Shown: piece after piece, positions 8,837 to 18,462 of the stretch | How positions within the stretch are numbered: position 1 is the first letter of the stretch | Layout of the letters: each line of letters starts with the position of its first letter | Assembly: GCF_005116655.2 (NCBI RefSeq) | Contig: NZ_CP050698.1 | Span: 5,474,501 to 5,538,500, forward strand | Source: Desulfosediminicola flagellatus | GTDB lineage: Bacteria; Desulfobacterota; Desulfobulbia; Desulfobulbales; Desulfocapsaceae | Direction of reading: 5' to 3' | Length of the DNA stretch: 64,000 bases | Notes under the pieces: generated by a model | Databases searched by the model: none | What the model was told of the DNA's origin: nothing | The model's input: only the letters and a program-made list of their open reading frames with translations | Position numbers and translations under genes: made by a program

Positions 8837-9757
8837 TTACATTACAGGAGAAAACTCCACTCTTCTGTTTTTCGCACGACCAGCTTTGGTGTCATTAGTG
8901 TAAGCAGGTCGTTCTTCACCGTAGCCAACAGCAGTAAGTCGATCAGCAGACACTCCACCGTTTACAAGGTAATCAACAACAGCATTTGCACGTTTTTCAG
9001 AAAGCTTCTGGTTGTATGCTGCAGCACCTGTGCTGTCTGCATGGCCTTCAACCTGAACTTTAAGGCCTGGCTTGGTCTCAAAAACTTTCTTTGCTCTCTC
9101 AAGTGCAGGAATAAAATCGCTTTTGATTTCAGAACTGTCTAAATCAAAAAGTAATCCGGCAGTAAGTGCCCAGCATCCACGATCATCAACAACTACACCT
9201 TTAGGGGTACCAGGACATTCATCATTAGCATCAATAACGCCATCGGCATCGCTATCTTTAGGTGCCATCTTAGCTGGCGCAACAGCTGCTGCAGGTACAA
9301 CCGCAGGCGCTGGAGGATTCGCAAGCTCATAAGCAGAAAGGATATTCTCCCACTCACCACCGTTGAATGCAAGTTTGGCTGCTCCGAATACTACCACACC
9401 GTCTTTGACTGTCGCATAATGGCTAATAGCAAGTTTCTCACTAACCATTTCCGGTGAAAGCTTAAGACCATATGCTTTGAAAATTGCATCATACTGTACA
9501 GGATTATAAGCTTTAAAAACGTTATTAAATACTGGTTTGTCACCTGCAACTTTAGCATAAGGCTTTGGAACCTCGGCAACATTTTCTGCTGGCAGGCTCA
9601 GCCCGTAACCTTCAAGAATTGTGTTGAAAGAGCTTGATGGATACGCGGTGGACAATGTATTGAACCCAGAAGCTTGACCTTCAGGCAGTTCAATAGCGAA
9701 TGCAGGTGAACTGAGAGCAAGAACAGCAAGGGAAGCAAATACGGTCTTTTTGAGCAT
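8837..9757 (-). CDS. OmpA-family outer-membrane/peptidoglycan protein with TSP type-3 repeat
   Basis: 306 residues with a clear signal peptide (MLKKTVFASLAVLALSSPAFA). The middle has three repeats of an YSSSFNTILEGYGLSLP-like unit (residues about 35-150), then a calcium-binding thrombospondin type-3 motif (DSDADGVIDANDECPGTP), then an OmpA C-terminal domain (GHADSTGAAAYNQKLSEKRA). Such proteins link the outer membrane to the wall. It is a single-gene unit with its own terminator. The repeated N-terminal part is not a family I can name. Confidence 0.85.
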   Translation of the reverse strand: MLKKTVFASLAVLALSSPAFAIELPEGQASGFNTLSTAYPSSSFNTILEGYGLSLPAENVAEVPKPYAKVAGDKPVFNNVFKAYNPVQYDAIFKAYGLKLSPEMVSEKLAISHYATVKDGVVVFGAAKLAFNGGEWENILSAYELANPPAPAVVPAAAVAPAKMAPKDSDADGVIDANDECPGTPKGVVVDDRGCWALTAGLLFDLDSSEIKSDFIPALERAKKVFETKPGLKVQVEGHADSTGAAAYNQKLSEKRANAVVDYLVNGGVSADRLTAVGYGEERPAYTNDTKAGRAKNRRVEFSPVM

Positions 9758-10412
9758 GTTTTTCTCCTTAAATCGAAATCGGTTTTAACAACGAGTCATG
9801 TCGGGGCTAGCGAGTCATGTCTGAGCTAGCTATAGTTACCGACAACAATTAAATAACGTTTTTCTATTGTATTACTTAACCATAACAAACAACTATGATT
9901 AAAATCAATTTTTAGTCATAGTCCGGCCTGTCAATCTATTTTTATCTATAAATTTATCAGATACAACCGGAGTTCGGATATTTAACAATGTATTTCCTAA
10001 CTTATCTCCGACTAAGGTCAATACATGGTCACTCAACACATTCTCAGTTATGTTGCGCCTGCTCTCCGAATGTTACAGTAAGAATAATCAGACTGATTTT
10101 ACAATCAAGTCATTGATGGTAAAATATTGGTAAATATAACAAAAGCTTCCATGTCGACGCACCACGATGGAGCATCACATAATCAAGGAAACCTATTTCA
10201 TCTTAGGACCTACAGCCCTTTTATACCGTAATTATTTAGACACGGAAAAACATTTTGAGATTGCACTTTTTGTTTCAATAAATTGTTAGGCTCAGCACAA
10301 CTTATCATAAACCATACTCTCTGTAGGGCTGCAAACAAAATTAACAGAGTTATGATATAATGTTCTGTGTTTCTCATATCACTCTATGTTCTCATGTATA
10401 GGAGTAAACATC
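9758..10412. other. Long intergenic region between divergent genes
   Basis: About 650 bp, AT-rich, holding the promoters of the OmpA gene (minus) and the PocR-type kinase (plus). A 19-bp tandem repeat lies near its left end and is listed separately. I see no supportable gene or RNA in the rest. Confidence 0.4.
9792..9830. repeat. Tandem 19-bp repeat upstream of the OmpA gene
   Basis: Two adjacent copies of CGAGTCATGT(C)NGNGCTAG: 9792-9810 and 9811-9829. They differ at two positions and sit 35-70 bp upstream of the OmpA start codon, so they could be paired activator or repressor sites. Function is inferred from position only. Confidence 0.5.
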
Positions 10413-12314
10413 ATGAGTAGCAGCTTCTCCAAAAAACAACAGCGGATCACCGACGATAACTTCACAATAACAGACCTTATCCCTCTGGCAAAGCTACAGG
10501 CCCTGCAAGACGCTTTTGCCGAAGCAAACCAGGTTGCGTCAACAATCGTCACGCTTGATGGAGTCGCGATCACCGAGCCAAGTAACCACTCGAAAGTCTG
10601 CTTAATGGTTCGCTCCACAGCCAAAGGTCTGGCCAACTGTATACAATCAGGAAAAATCCTTGGCCAGGCAGCAACCAGATCAAAAAAACCGATTCATTAT
10701 ACATGCCAAAGCATTGGGTTCACAGATGCTGCTGCACCCATTATTGTTAATGGGCGCCACATAGGAAACTGGCTGATAGGTCAATACGATATAGGCGATG
10801 CTGATGAACAATCCGTGCGTGAATATGCACTGAAAATAGGCGCGGATCCTGAGCTCATGGTCGATGAGTTTCTCAAGATGCCGAAGCACAGTCTTGAAGA
10901 TTTTGAAAAAAAGCTCACATTTCTAGGACTCATGGCCAATGAGCTGTCCCAGATTGCTTATCAGGAGTTACTACTCCAAATACAGACCGATGAACTCAAT
11001 CTGATAAAGAAACAGCTGGAAGACTACCAAAATCAGCTGGAACAAAAAGTCACCGAACGGACAAGAGCACTCAGTCAGGCAAACAGTCGTCTTACAAAAG
11101 AAATTCAAGAAAGAGCAAAAGTCCTTCGAAAGCAAAGCCGACTCATAACCGCAATTGAAAGTGCTGTCGAATCTATCATCATCACTTCTGTGAACGGAAA
11201 AATCATGTATGTCAACCCGGCTTTTGAAAAGCTGACGGGGTATTCTCAACAGGAGGTTATCGGAAAAACACCGAAAATCCTCCAAAGCGGGTATCATGAC
11301 AATCAGTTTTACACAAACCTCTGGGAGACCATTACCCGGGGGGATGTCTGGTTCGGACGACTCACTAATAAGAAGAAAGATGGCACATTATACCAGGAGG
11401 ACTCAACAATATCTCCTGTAAAAGATGAAAAAGGCACCGTAATCAGTTTCGTAGCGGTAAAAAAAGACATAACTAAGGAACTGCAGCTTGAGCAACAGCT
11501 TGTCCAGGCTAAACGACTTGAGTCTATTGGCGTACTCGCCGCAGGAGTTGCACATGAGATCAATACTCCAATCCAGTATGTTTTGACAAACACCCACTTC
11601 TTCAAGGAAGCCCTGAAGGAACTTACTGAGATGCAGAACGCTTATCAGAATCTTGCTGATGAAGTTTCTTCTTCAGGTTCGTTTGAATCGAGGGTTGCAT
11701 CAATAAAAAAACTTGCTGAGGATATCGACATTGAGAATTTATTAACAGAAACCCATGAGGCTATAGACCAGGCATTAACAGGCATTCAGCGAATTTCCTC
11801 AACCGTGGGAGCGTTAAAGGATTTCGCCCAGCCTACCAGCCATAGCATGCAGCCTCATAACCTCAATGATCTCATCAATTCAGCAGTAACTGTTTCCCAC
11901 AGTGCCTGGTATCCCTTTGCCGAAATGAGACTTGATCTTGCAGACAACCTCATGCCTGTACCTATTCTTGCTGATAAATTTAAGCAGATACTGCTTGATA
12001 TGATTCTCAACGCCACCCAGAGTATTGAAGAAAAATATGGTGATAATCTGCACCCAGAAGGCCGGATACGAATAGCAACGCTGGCAGAAGAAAATCATGT
12101 CAAAGTGATCATTGACGATAACGGGACCGGCATTCCAGATGATATCATAGACAAAATTTTCGATCCGTTCTTCACCACAAAACCGGTCGGAAAAGGAAGC
12201 GGCCAGGGACTCTCTGTCGCCCACGGCATAATAGTGGACAATCACCGCGGAACAATTGCGGTGGCTTCAGTTCCCGGAAAAAGTACCACGTTCACAATCA
12301 CCCTGCCCGCCTGA
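10413..12314 (+). CDS. PocR-PAS sensor histidine kinase
   Basis: 633 residues. The N-terminal 170 form a PocR-type ligand-binding domain (small organic ligands or metals in relatives; Cys in SKVCLMV and NCIQSGK). A coiled coil follows (about 190-240), then a PAS domain (about 245-360), then the kinase core with phospho-acceptor His in GVAHEINTPIQY, N-box LNATQSIEE, and ATP-lid motifs DDNGTGIPDD and GKGSGQGLSVAHG. No membrane segment was seen, so it is a cytoplasmic sensor. Start chosen at 10413 because GGAG lies 8 bases upstream; an in-frame ATG at 10386 lacks one. No response regulator adjoins it. Confidence 0.86.
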   Translation: MSSSFSKKQQRITDDNFTITDLIPLAKLQALQDAFAEANQVASTIVTLDGVAITEPSNHSKVCLMVRSTAKGLANCIQSGKILGQAATRSKKPIHYTCQSIGFTDAAAPIIVNGRHIGNWLIGQYDIGDADEQSVREYALKIGADPELMVDEFLKMPKHSLEDFEKKLTFLGLMANELSQIAYQELLLQIQTDELNLIKKQLEDYQNQLEQKVTERTRALSQANSRLTKEIQERAKVLRKQSRLITAIESAVESIIITSVNGKIMYVNPAFEKLTGYSQQEVIGKTPKILQSGYHDNQFYTNLWETITRGDVWFGRLTNKKKDGTLYQEDSTISPVKDEKGTVISFVAVKKDITKELQLEQQLVQAKRLESIGVLAAGVAHEINTPIQYVLTNTHFFKEALKELTEMQNAYQNLADEVSSSGSFESRVASIKKLAEDIDIENLLTETHEAIDQALTGIQRISSTVGALKDFAQPTSHSMQPHNLNDLINSAVTVSHSAWYPFAEMRLDLADNLMPVPILADKFKQILLDMILNATQSIEEKYGDNLHPEGRIRIATLAEENHVKVIIDDNGTGIPDDIIDKIFDPFFTTKPVGKGSGQGLSVAHGIIVDNHRGTIAVASVPGKSTTFTITLPA

Positions 12315-12458
12315 GCAGAATACGCATGGCATGGCAGACATGAAACTTTGACAAACAATACGTGCACAATAAGAGTATAACGTAGCATAGGTTTACCAGA
12401 AATAGACATACGTCAGGCTGTATTACACCTACAGCATCATTCTTACGGAGATTGAATC

Positions 12459-14345
12459 ATGGCAGAAAGTATCTATTGGGCTGACACATATGTGCAAAAG
12501 GTCTGTGACCCTCTTACAGCAATCGATAAGATCAGGCATGGGCAACGCATATTTATTGGTTCCGCCTGCGGTGAACCTCAGGAACTGGTAAAAGCACTCG
12601 CTGAACGCTCGCAAATGTTCTCTGGGCTGGAAATTGTCCGAATGATGAGTCATGAAACCTCATCACTCACGGAGATTGCCAACAGAACCCACGATGCCAG
12701 CCTTAATATCCGCTCTATCTACCTCGGCTCTACCAGATCGGAGATGCTTACCCGTAATAAACGGTTCATCACACCGATGAATATGTCTGATGTGCCTAAA
12801 CTCTTTACAAGTCGAAGACTCCCTGTCAATGTGGCGCTAATCCAGGTATCTCCCCCCGATGATTTTGGCTGGATGAGCCTTGGGGTTTCTGTAGATGTTA
12901 CCCTTGCAGCAGCCACGGCAGCTGACTTTGTCATAGCACAGGTTAACGAAAATATGCCGCGTGTTATGGGCCACAGCTTTATTCATTTGAACCAGGTTGA
13001 TATTGTCGTAGAACATACCGAGAACCTTTTAACCATCTCCCCGCCTGAGCAATCTGAAACTGCCGCCCGAATAGGCAAACATATCTCACGACTTATTGAA
13101 GACGGTTCCACCCTGCAGGTAGGGCTTGATGCTGCTTCACAGGCCACAGCCCAGGCGCTTGAGGGCAAAAACGATCTCGGTTTTCACTCCCAATACCTTA
13201 CCGAAGATGTAATGCATCTCTACTCGCAGGGAGTAATCACCAACAGGTGTAAAGGCTACAACGATGGGAAACTTGTTGCTTCAGCAGCACTCGGTAATCA
13301 GAACCTTTATGAATTTCTCCACGACAATCCGGGAATAGAATTCTACCCTTCAGATTATGTGAATGACCCTTTTACCATCGCCCGTCATAACCGGATGGTC
13401 GCCATGAACAGGGCACGCACTATCGATATCACAGGGCAGGTAATTGCAGAAGCAATGCCCCAGACACTGTATGCGGGAGTGAGCGGTATCCCCGATTTTG
13501 TCCGCGGTGCCCGCGGTTCTAAGGGTGGTAAATCTATTATATTTCTCCCTTCAACTTCATCTGATGGCAAAATCTCCAACATTGTCCCGTCTGTAGACGG
13601 GGAAACAGTGGTTGTTCCGCGTGGTGACATGCATTTTGTGGCTACTGAGTTCGGAGTTATCAATCTTTTTGGTAAAAGTCTGCAGGAAAGAGCTATGGCA
13701 CTTATCAGTATCTCGCACCCTGATTTCAGAGAGGAGCTGCTTGAAAACTCAAAAGACATGGGCCTTGTAGCCAGACAACGCAAACTTGGCACAGGCGGAA
13801 AAGGAGTGTATCCCGTTCATTTAGAAGAATTTATTTATCGTGATAACTTGAAAATATTCATTCGTCCTGCCAAACCGGTTGATGAAAGGCGTCTTCAGGA
13901 GCACTACTACAACCTTGAAAAAGATGACGTCGTAAGCAGGTTTTTTCACGAAAAGATAAGTTTTATTCGCTCTGATGTGGAAACAAAATCGCAAATTGAT
14001 TATATTAGAGAGCTTGCTCTTATCGCCCTGGTCGGTGAGACTGGTTTTGAGAAGGTGATAGCCATAGGTGAATACCTCCTTGAGGCGGATACAAATATGG
14101 CGGAGGTTGCCTTTTCCGTCAATACAGAATACCAGGGTTTGGGCCTAGGCAAAGCGCTATTGCGCAAAATTGCAATTGCGGCCCGCGATAATGGAGTAGC
14201 AGGCTTGTTGGCCTATACAGTTCCCACCAACAAAGCAATGGTCAACCTATTCAAATCACTGCCTTACAAAGTTAGAACATCATTTGAGGAAGACGGCCTC
14301 AAACTCACCTGTAAATTCGACGAACTCAAAGAAGGATTAGAGTAA
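12459..14345 (+). CDS. Acetyl-CoA hydrolase/CoA-transferase family protein fused to a GNAT domain
   Basis: 628 residues. Residues 1-430 are a class I CoA-transferase of the 4-hydroxybutyrate/acetyl-CoA type, with conserved SYVND-type and TEFGVINLFGKS segments. Residues about 460-628 form a GNAT acetyltransferase domain (VNTEYQGLGLGKALLRK is the acetyl-CoA pyrophosphate loop). Family members carry the catalytic Glu in a G-x-H-(S/T)-E motif; here the aligned stretch reads GFHSQY, with Gln245 in that place. The activity is therefore uncertain: it may be a divergent transferase or a CoA-dependent regulator. It sits 84 bp upstream of pta, which suits a role in acyl-CoA/acetate metabolism. Confidence 0.82.
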   Translation: MAESIYWADTYVQKVCDPLTAIDKIRHGQRIFIGSACGEPQELVKALAERSQMFSGLEIVRMMSHETSSLTEIANRTHDASLNIRSIYLGSTRSEMLTRNKRFITPMNMSDVPKLFTSRRLPVNVALIQVSPPDDFGWMSLGVSVDVTLAAATAADFVIAQVNENMPRVMGHSFIHLNQVDIVVEHTENLLTISPPEQSETAARIGKHISRLIEDGSTLQVGLDAASQATAQALEGKNDLGFHSQYLTEDVMHLYSQGVITNRCKGYNDGKLVASAALGNQNLYEFLHDNPGIEFYPSDYVNDPFTIARHNRMVAMNRARTIDITGQVIAEAMPQTLYAGVSGIPDFVRGARGSKGGKSIIFLPSTSSDGKISNIVPSVDGETVVVPRGDMHFVATEFGVINLFGKSLQERAMALISISHPDFREELLENSKDMGLVARQRKLGTGGKGVYPVHLEEFIYRDNLKIFIRPAKPVDERRLQEHYYNLEKDDVVSRFFHEKISFIRSDVETKSQIDYIRELALIALVGETGFEKVIAIGEYLLEADTNMAEVAFSVNTEYQGLGLGKALLRKIAIAARDNGVAGLLAYTVPTNKAMVNLFKSLPYKVRTSFEEDGLKLTCKFDELKEGLE

Positions 14346-14429
14346 TATTCCCCACCACAATATATAATGGATGCAGGGTAACGTAGTGTTACACCTCATC
14401 AGAGTAGCGTAGTTGCACTAGAGGGTATC

Positions 14430-16544
14430 ATGGCAAACAAATTGTATGTGGCCGCAACAGAGCCACGAAGCGGCAAATCCGCTATCAGTCTCGGACTGAT
14501 GGAATTGCTCACTCGTAACATCAAAAAAGTATTATTCTTTAAACCGCTCGTGCAGACGAGTCACCGACTTGGAGAACGCGACAACACCATCAACCTAATT
14601 AAAAGTCAGTACAATCTCTGTACCGACTACGAGGAGATGTACGCCTACACGGTCACCGAAGCGAGCCACCTTATTTCGCTCGGCAGACAGGCGGAACTTA
14701 TGGATGGAATCATGGCCAAGTATAATTCTCTGGCCGCGAAATCTGATTTCATTCTCTGCGAAGGTATAGAGCTTGAAGGTGCCACCGCATCGTTTGACTT
14801 TGATGTCAACGTTGAGATAGCAAACAACCTCGGTTGTCCTGTTATTCTCGTTGCCGGTGCCAAAATGAAGACACCGGATGAGCTTATCAGATCTATTAAG
14901 CTCTATCACGAGTCACTTGAAGACCGCTCCTGTGAACTGGTTGCTACCATCGCCAACCGTTTAGATCCAAGTTATGTCGAAGAAGTTGAAGAAGAGCTGA
15001 AAAAATCTGTAAAAGGTACCAGCTACGTTATCCCCAACGACGAAAACCTTGGCAACCCCTCTGTAGGAGAGGTTGCGCGGCTTTTGAACGCTGAGATCCT
15101 TTACGGTGAAGAGAATCTGACCCGTCACGTAAGAAGTTTTACAATTGCGGCGATGCAGCTCAGAAACCTCTTGGAACGTATCGACTACGGTACACTCATT
15201 ATCACTCCTGGTGACCGTTCAGACGTTGTGCTTGCCTGCCTCGCAGCGGTTCACTCCATGTCTATGCCGAACATTTCAGGTATCATGCTGACTGGTGGAC
15301 TTGTCCCTGAGCGTGCGATTCAAACAGTAATTGAAGGTTTTCAGGAAACTGTGCCGATCATTGCAGTAAGTGAAAACACCTTCGAGGCTGCAATCAGGGT
15401 AGATAATATTCACGCTGCGATCACTCCTGATAACACCCGTAAGATCACCCAGGCTCTTGCTGTGTTCGAGCGGAACATTGATATGGATGAACTGAGCGAT
15501 AAGATCATTAAGAAGAAGACGACTATCGTCACTCCGAAAATGTTCGAATCCCAGTTGCTTCAACGCGCTAAAGCCGACAAGCAGCACATCGTGCTTCCTG
15601 AAGGTGAGACAGACAGAATTCTTCAGGCAGCTGAAGTTCTTCTTCGTCGTGAAGTCGTTGACCTCACCCTGCTCGGTAACGAAGACAGGATTAAGGAACG
15701 TATCAGCAGCCTTGGTCTCCATCTTGATAACGCACAGATTATCGAGCCAGGAATATCATCACGCTTTGATGACTATGCCGAGACCTACTACGATCTCCGT
15801 AAAGCAAAGGGAATCACCCGCGACAACGCTCGTGACCTCATGCGCGACCTGAATTACTACGGTACCATGATGCTCTACAAAGGACATTGTGACGGTATGG
15901 TTTCAGGTGCAATGCACACCACTGCAGATACCATCCGCCCTGCGTTTCAGTTCATCAAAACAAAACCTGAGTGCTCAATCGTCTCCAGTGTTTTCCTGAT
16001 GTGCCTTAACGATCGCGTTCTGGCATACGGTGACTGTGCGGTTAACCCGAACCCAACTGCAGAGGAACTCGCAGAGATAGCTATCTCTTCAGCGCAAACA
16101 GCAGCAATTTTTGGCATCCAGCCTCTTGTTGCAATGCTCTCCTACTCTTCCGGTAAATCCGGCAAAGGTGAGCAGGTAGAAAAAGTTCGCAAAGCAACTG
16201 AGATAGCCCAGGAACGGGCAAGAGAACTCTTCCCGCACTTTGAGATTGAAGGCCCTATCCAATACGATGCGGCTGTTGATCCTTTGGTTGCCAAAACCAA
16301 GATGCCGGACAGCAAAGTTGCTGGTAAAGCGACTGTTTTTGTATTCCCGGACCTCAACACCGGTAACAACACCTACAAAGCGGTTCAGCGTTCTGCCAAT
16401 GCTGTGGCTGTAGGACCGATCCTTCAGGGTTTGAGAAAACCTGTGAACGATCTGAGCCGTGGCTGCCTGGTTCCGGATATCGTCAACACTGTGGCGATCA
16501 CCGCTGTACAGGCACAGGCCGAGAAGCAAATGAGCAAGAAATAA
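14430..16544 (+). CDS. pta: Phosphate acetyltransferase, long form
   Basis: 704 residues, close to the length of long enterobacterial Pta. An N-terminal BioD-like P-loop domain (YVAATEPRSGKSAIS) is followed by a DRTGG-type middle domain and the catalytic PTA domain (about 370-700; SGAMHTTADTIRPA and YSSGKSGKG are typical). It interconverts acetyl-CoA and acetyl phosphate, yielding ATP with acetate kinase during lactate oxidation. GAGGG precedes the ATG. A strong terminator follows the stop. ackA is not in the window. Confidence 0.95.
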   Translation: MANKLYVAATEPRSGKSAISLGLMELLTRNIKKVLFFKPLVQTSHRLGERDNTINLIKSQYNLCTDYEEMYAYTVTEASHLISLGRQAELMDGIMAKYNSLAAKSDFILCEGIELEGATASFDFDVNVEIANNLGCPVILVAGAKMKTPDELIRSIKLYHESLEDRSCELVATIANRLDPSYVEEVEEELKKSVKGTSYVIPNDENLGNPSVGEVARLLNAEILYGEENLTRHVRSFTIAAMQLRNLLERIDYGTLIITPGDRSDVVLACLAAVHSMSMPNISGIMLTGGLVPERAIQTVIEGFQETVPIIAVSENTFEAAIRVDNIHAAITPDNTRKITQALAVFERNIDMDELSDKIIKKKTTIVTPKMFESQLLQRAKADKQHIVLPEGETDRILQAAEVLLRREVVDLTLLGNEDRIKERISSLGLHLDNAQIIEPGISSRFDDYAETYYDLRKAKGITRDNARDLMRDLNYYGTMMLYKGHCDGMVSGAMHTTADTIRPAFQFIKTKPECSIVSSVFLMCLNDRVLAYGDCAVNPNPTAEELAEIAISSAQTAAIFGIQPLVAMLSYSSGKSGKGEQVEKVRKATEIAQERARELFPHFEIEGPIQYDAAVDPLVAKTKMPDSKVAGKATVFVFPDLNTGNNTYKAVQRSANAVAVGPILQGLRKPVNDLSRGCLVPDIVNTVAITAVQAQAEKQMSKK

Positions 16545-16578
16545 GCGCCACGCTTTGAAAGCTCAGGTTTCACAAAAA

Positions 16579-16615
16579 AAATCCCCCTGCACTTTACTTT
16601 AGTGCAGGGGGATTT
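16579..16615. terminator. Bidirectional terminator between pta and the ferritin-like gene
   Basis: A perfect 15-bp stem (16579-16593 with 16601-16615) around a 7-base loop, with a core of CCCCCTGCACT. A-runs lie on the left and T-rich sequence on the right, so it can end transcription of pta (plus) and of the convergent minus-strand gene. Confidence 0.93.
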
Positions 16616-16663
16616 CTCGTTTTAGCAATTTGTGGAATTACTGTTCAATACTATTTGAACTGT

Positions 16664-17152
16664 TCAATACTCTTCCATTCTTGCAAATTCTGCATTTTCC
16701 AGCCACTCATCAGGGCGGTTTACGAACTCAATCACATTTTCGAGCAGACGGTAGTGACGATGTTCTTCGCGGGCAAAAGTCATCAGCACTTTTTTCTCAG
16801 CTGGATCTTTAGCCTCTTCCGCCTTCTTCTCGTAAAAGGTATACGCCTCTTTCTCAGCTTCCATTGCCTTTTTGTAGGCATCTACCTGTGGTGTCTCTTC
16901 GGCTATATTAATTCCGCCCGCATCTTTAATTTCGGTAAATATATTTTTTGCTTTCTCAAGGATGTTACTCTCAACGGCCTCGGCAGATGTCTTCTCATAC
17001 AATTTCTTGAATGTGTTGTAATGAATAACCTCCTCATCAGCCAGAGTTGAAAATATTTTCTTTAACCCAGCATTCTTGGTCTTCTCAGCAATTTCACGAT
17101 AAAAGGCTTCACCATCTTTTTCCATCTGCATTGCAAACTCGAACACGTTCAT
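16664..17152 (-). CDS. Rubrerythrin-like ferritin-family diiron protein
   Basis: 162 residues, almost all helical. Two ferritin-type motifs carry the diiron ligands: E-x6-Y and DEEVIHY in the first half, EKEAYTFYEKKAEEA and REEHRHYRLLE in the second. There is no C-terminal rubredoxin domain, so it is an erythrin/VKL-type protein, probably acting against peroxide or storing iron in an anaerobe. Start placed at the ATG at 17152, which has AGGAGGG just upstream. Confidence 0.87.
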   Translation of the reverse strand: MNVFEFAMQMEKDGEAFYREIAEKTKNAGLKKIFSTLADEEVIHYNTFKKLYEKTSAEAVESNILEKAKNIFTEIKDAGGINIAEETPQVDAYKKAMEAEKEAYTFYEKKAEEAKDPAEKKVLMTFAREEHRHYRLLENVIEFVNRPDEWLENAEFARMEEY

Positions 17153-17527
17153 GTACAGCCCTCCTAATATTTTCGTGGATAACAAAAAGCATCAGATACC
17201 TAACGTATGCATTATACCAGTATACATCATCACAACAATCAATACCTAACACATAACAGCTCTTCAGTTTTTTGCAATGACTTATACTGGTAGCAGAGGT
17301 GCAAAACGTATAACTAAGCCCCTGTATACTCAAAGGTATTGCTGGCCTAGCTTCTGAAACAAATCGCATAAAAGCAACGGAAAATATTGCACATCAATTT
17401 GCAGCTGGTTAAGATGCGTGTTGGCTCACTACGCTGGCAGTCCTGCTGTATATGACATCTGCCAGTCAGATATAACCATTCCAATAATTGAGGAGTTCAT
17501 ACTCTTCAGCAAAATATCAAAAAAATC
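17153..17527. other. Divergent intergenic region
   Basis: 375 bp between the ferritin-like gene and apt. It must hold both promoters. I recognise no gene, RNA structure or named operator in it. Confidence 0.4.
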
Positions 17528-18070
17528 ATGACAGACACTCCATTTGATCTGACCCAACATATCCGTTCAATTACCGACTGGCCAAAAGAAGGCGTAGTTT
17601 TTCGTGATATCAGTTCACTTCTTGAAGACCGGCTGGTGTTCAGAAAGACCATAGACCTCTTTGTTCACCGCTATTTCACCACCAGAATAGATGCAGTAGT
17701 CGGCATTGACGCCCGTGGTTTTATCATCGGCGCACCACTTGCCTACGAATTAAACGCTGGCTTTATTCCTGTACGGAAAAAAGGCAAGCTTCCAGGTGAT
17801 ACTATTTGTGAGGCATATAGTCTTGAATATGGTGAAGCGGAAGTTGAAATCCAGACAGACTGGCTGAAAAAAGGCGACAAAGTTATTCTCATTGACGATC
17901 TTATTGCTACCGGCGGCACCATGCTGGCCGCAGCAAGCCTGCTGAATCGTCTAGGTGTTGAGATTATTGAAGCTGCCGCAATTATTGACCTGCCAGATCT
18001 TGGTGGTTCCGCCAAGCTTAAAGAGGCGGGAATTACGGTTCACGCATTCTGTGAGTTTGACGGGGAGTAA
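17528..18070 (+). CDS. apt: Adenine phosphoribosyltransferase
   Basis: 180 residues, the usual size. The PRPP-binding motif VILIDDLIATGGTM and the N-terminal IPDWPKEGVVFRDI-like stretch are characteristic. It salvages adenine to AMP using PRPP in the cytoplasm. The ribosome site is weak. A strong hairpin with U run lies about 100 bp after the stop. Confidence 0.94.
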   Translation: MTDTPFDLTQHIRSITDWPKEGVVFRDISSLLEDRLVFRKTIDLFVHRYFTTRIDAVVGIDARGFIIGAPLAYELNAGFIPVRKKGKLPGDTICEAYSLEYGEAEVEIQTDWLKKGDKVILIDDLIATGGTMLAAASLLNRLGVEIIEAAAIIDLPDLGGSAKLKEAGITVHAFCEFDGE

Positions 18071-18168
18071 AGAGAGTGAGGTGTCAGGTGAGAGGGGTGA
18101 GGCGTGAACTGCACCGACAACTTTCAACACGTATGCTTAGTATACCAAGCTGGTAAGATGAAGACAAA

Positions 18169-18200
18169 AGAGGTTAGCAGGGATGTTCCTGCTAACCTCT
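18169..18200 (+). terminator. Terminator-like hairpin (13-bp perfect stem)
   Basis: AGAGGTTAGCAGG at 18169-18181 pairs with 18188-18200 around a 6-base loop, followed by TTTTATTTT. It can serve apt on the plus strand. The same hairpin core recurs at 20121-20146 beside the intact osmC-like gene, so this copy belongs to the duplicated osmC 3' region described next. Confidence 0.85.
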
Positions 18201-18215
18201 TTTTATTTTCACCTG

Positions 18216-18330
18216 TCATTCAATGCACTTCCACTCTTCATGAACAATCTCCTGGGTTTCCATGATCTTCTTATACATCATGGAAACCAGCAATATTTCT
18301 CCTGCTAAAGCTCCACTGCCTTTTATTCTG
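18216..18330 (-). pseudogene. Relic of the 3' end of an OsmC-family gene
   Basis: Read on the minus strand, this stretch encodes ALAGEILLVSMMYKKIM and then a short diverged tail and stop. It aligns with the last 28 residues of the intact OsmC-family gene at 20181-20597 (shared SMMYKKIM, then EIV and a Glu). The nucleotide match is obvious over TCCATGATGTATAAGAAGAT and the terminator hairpin beyond. Nothing of the N-terminal two thirds is present, so this is a truncated duplicate. Confidence 0.75.
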
Positions 18331-18462
18331 ACATTATCCCACCATTTGGAATATGACGGGGAATAATGATAATCTAAAAGTAGCACATTGCATTTAATCA
18401 GGGATCTAAGGCTAAATTGACACTCCAGGCGAGAATCTTATATGAGGCCAGAGGAAGGGAAT
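18331..18462. other. Leader of the PAS protein gene
   Basis: Short AT-rich gap between the osmC relic and the PAS gene, presumably carrying its promoter. No specific element was recognised. Confidence 0.35.
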
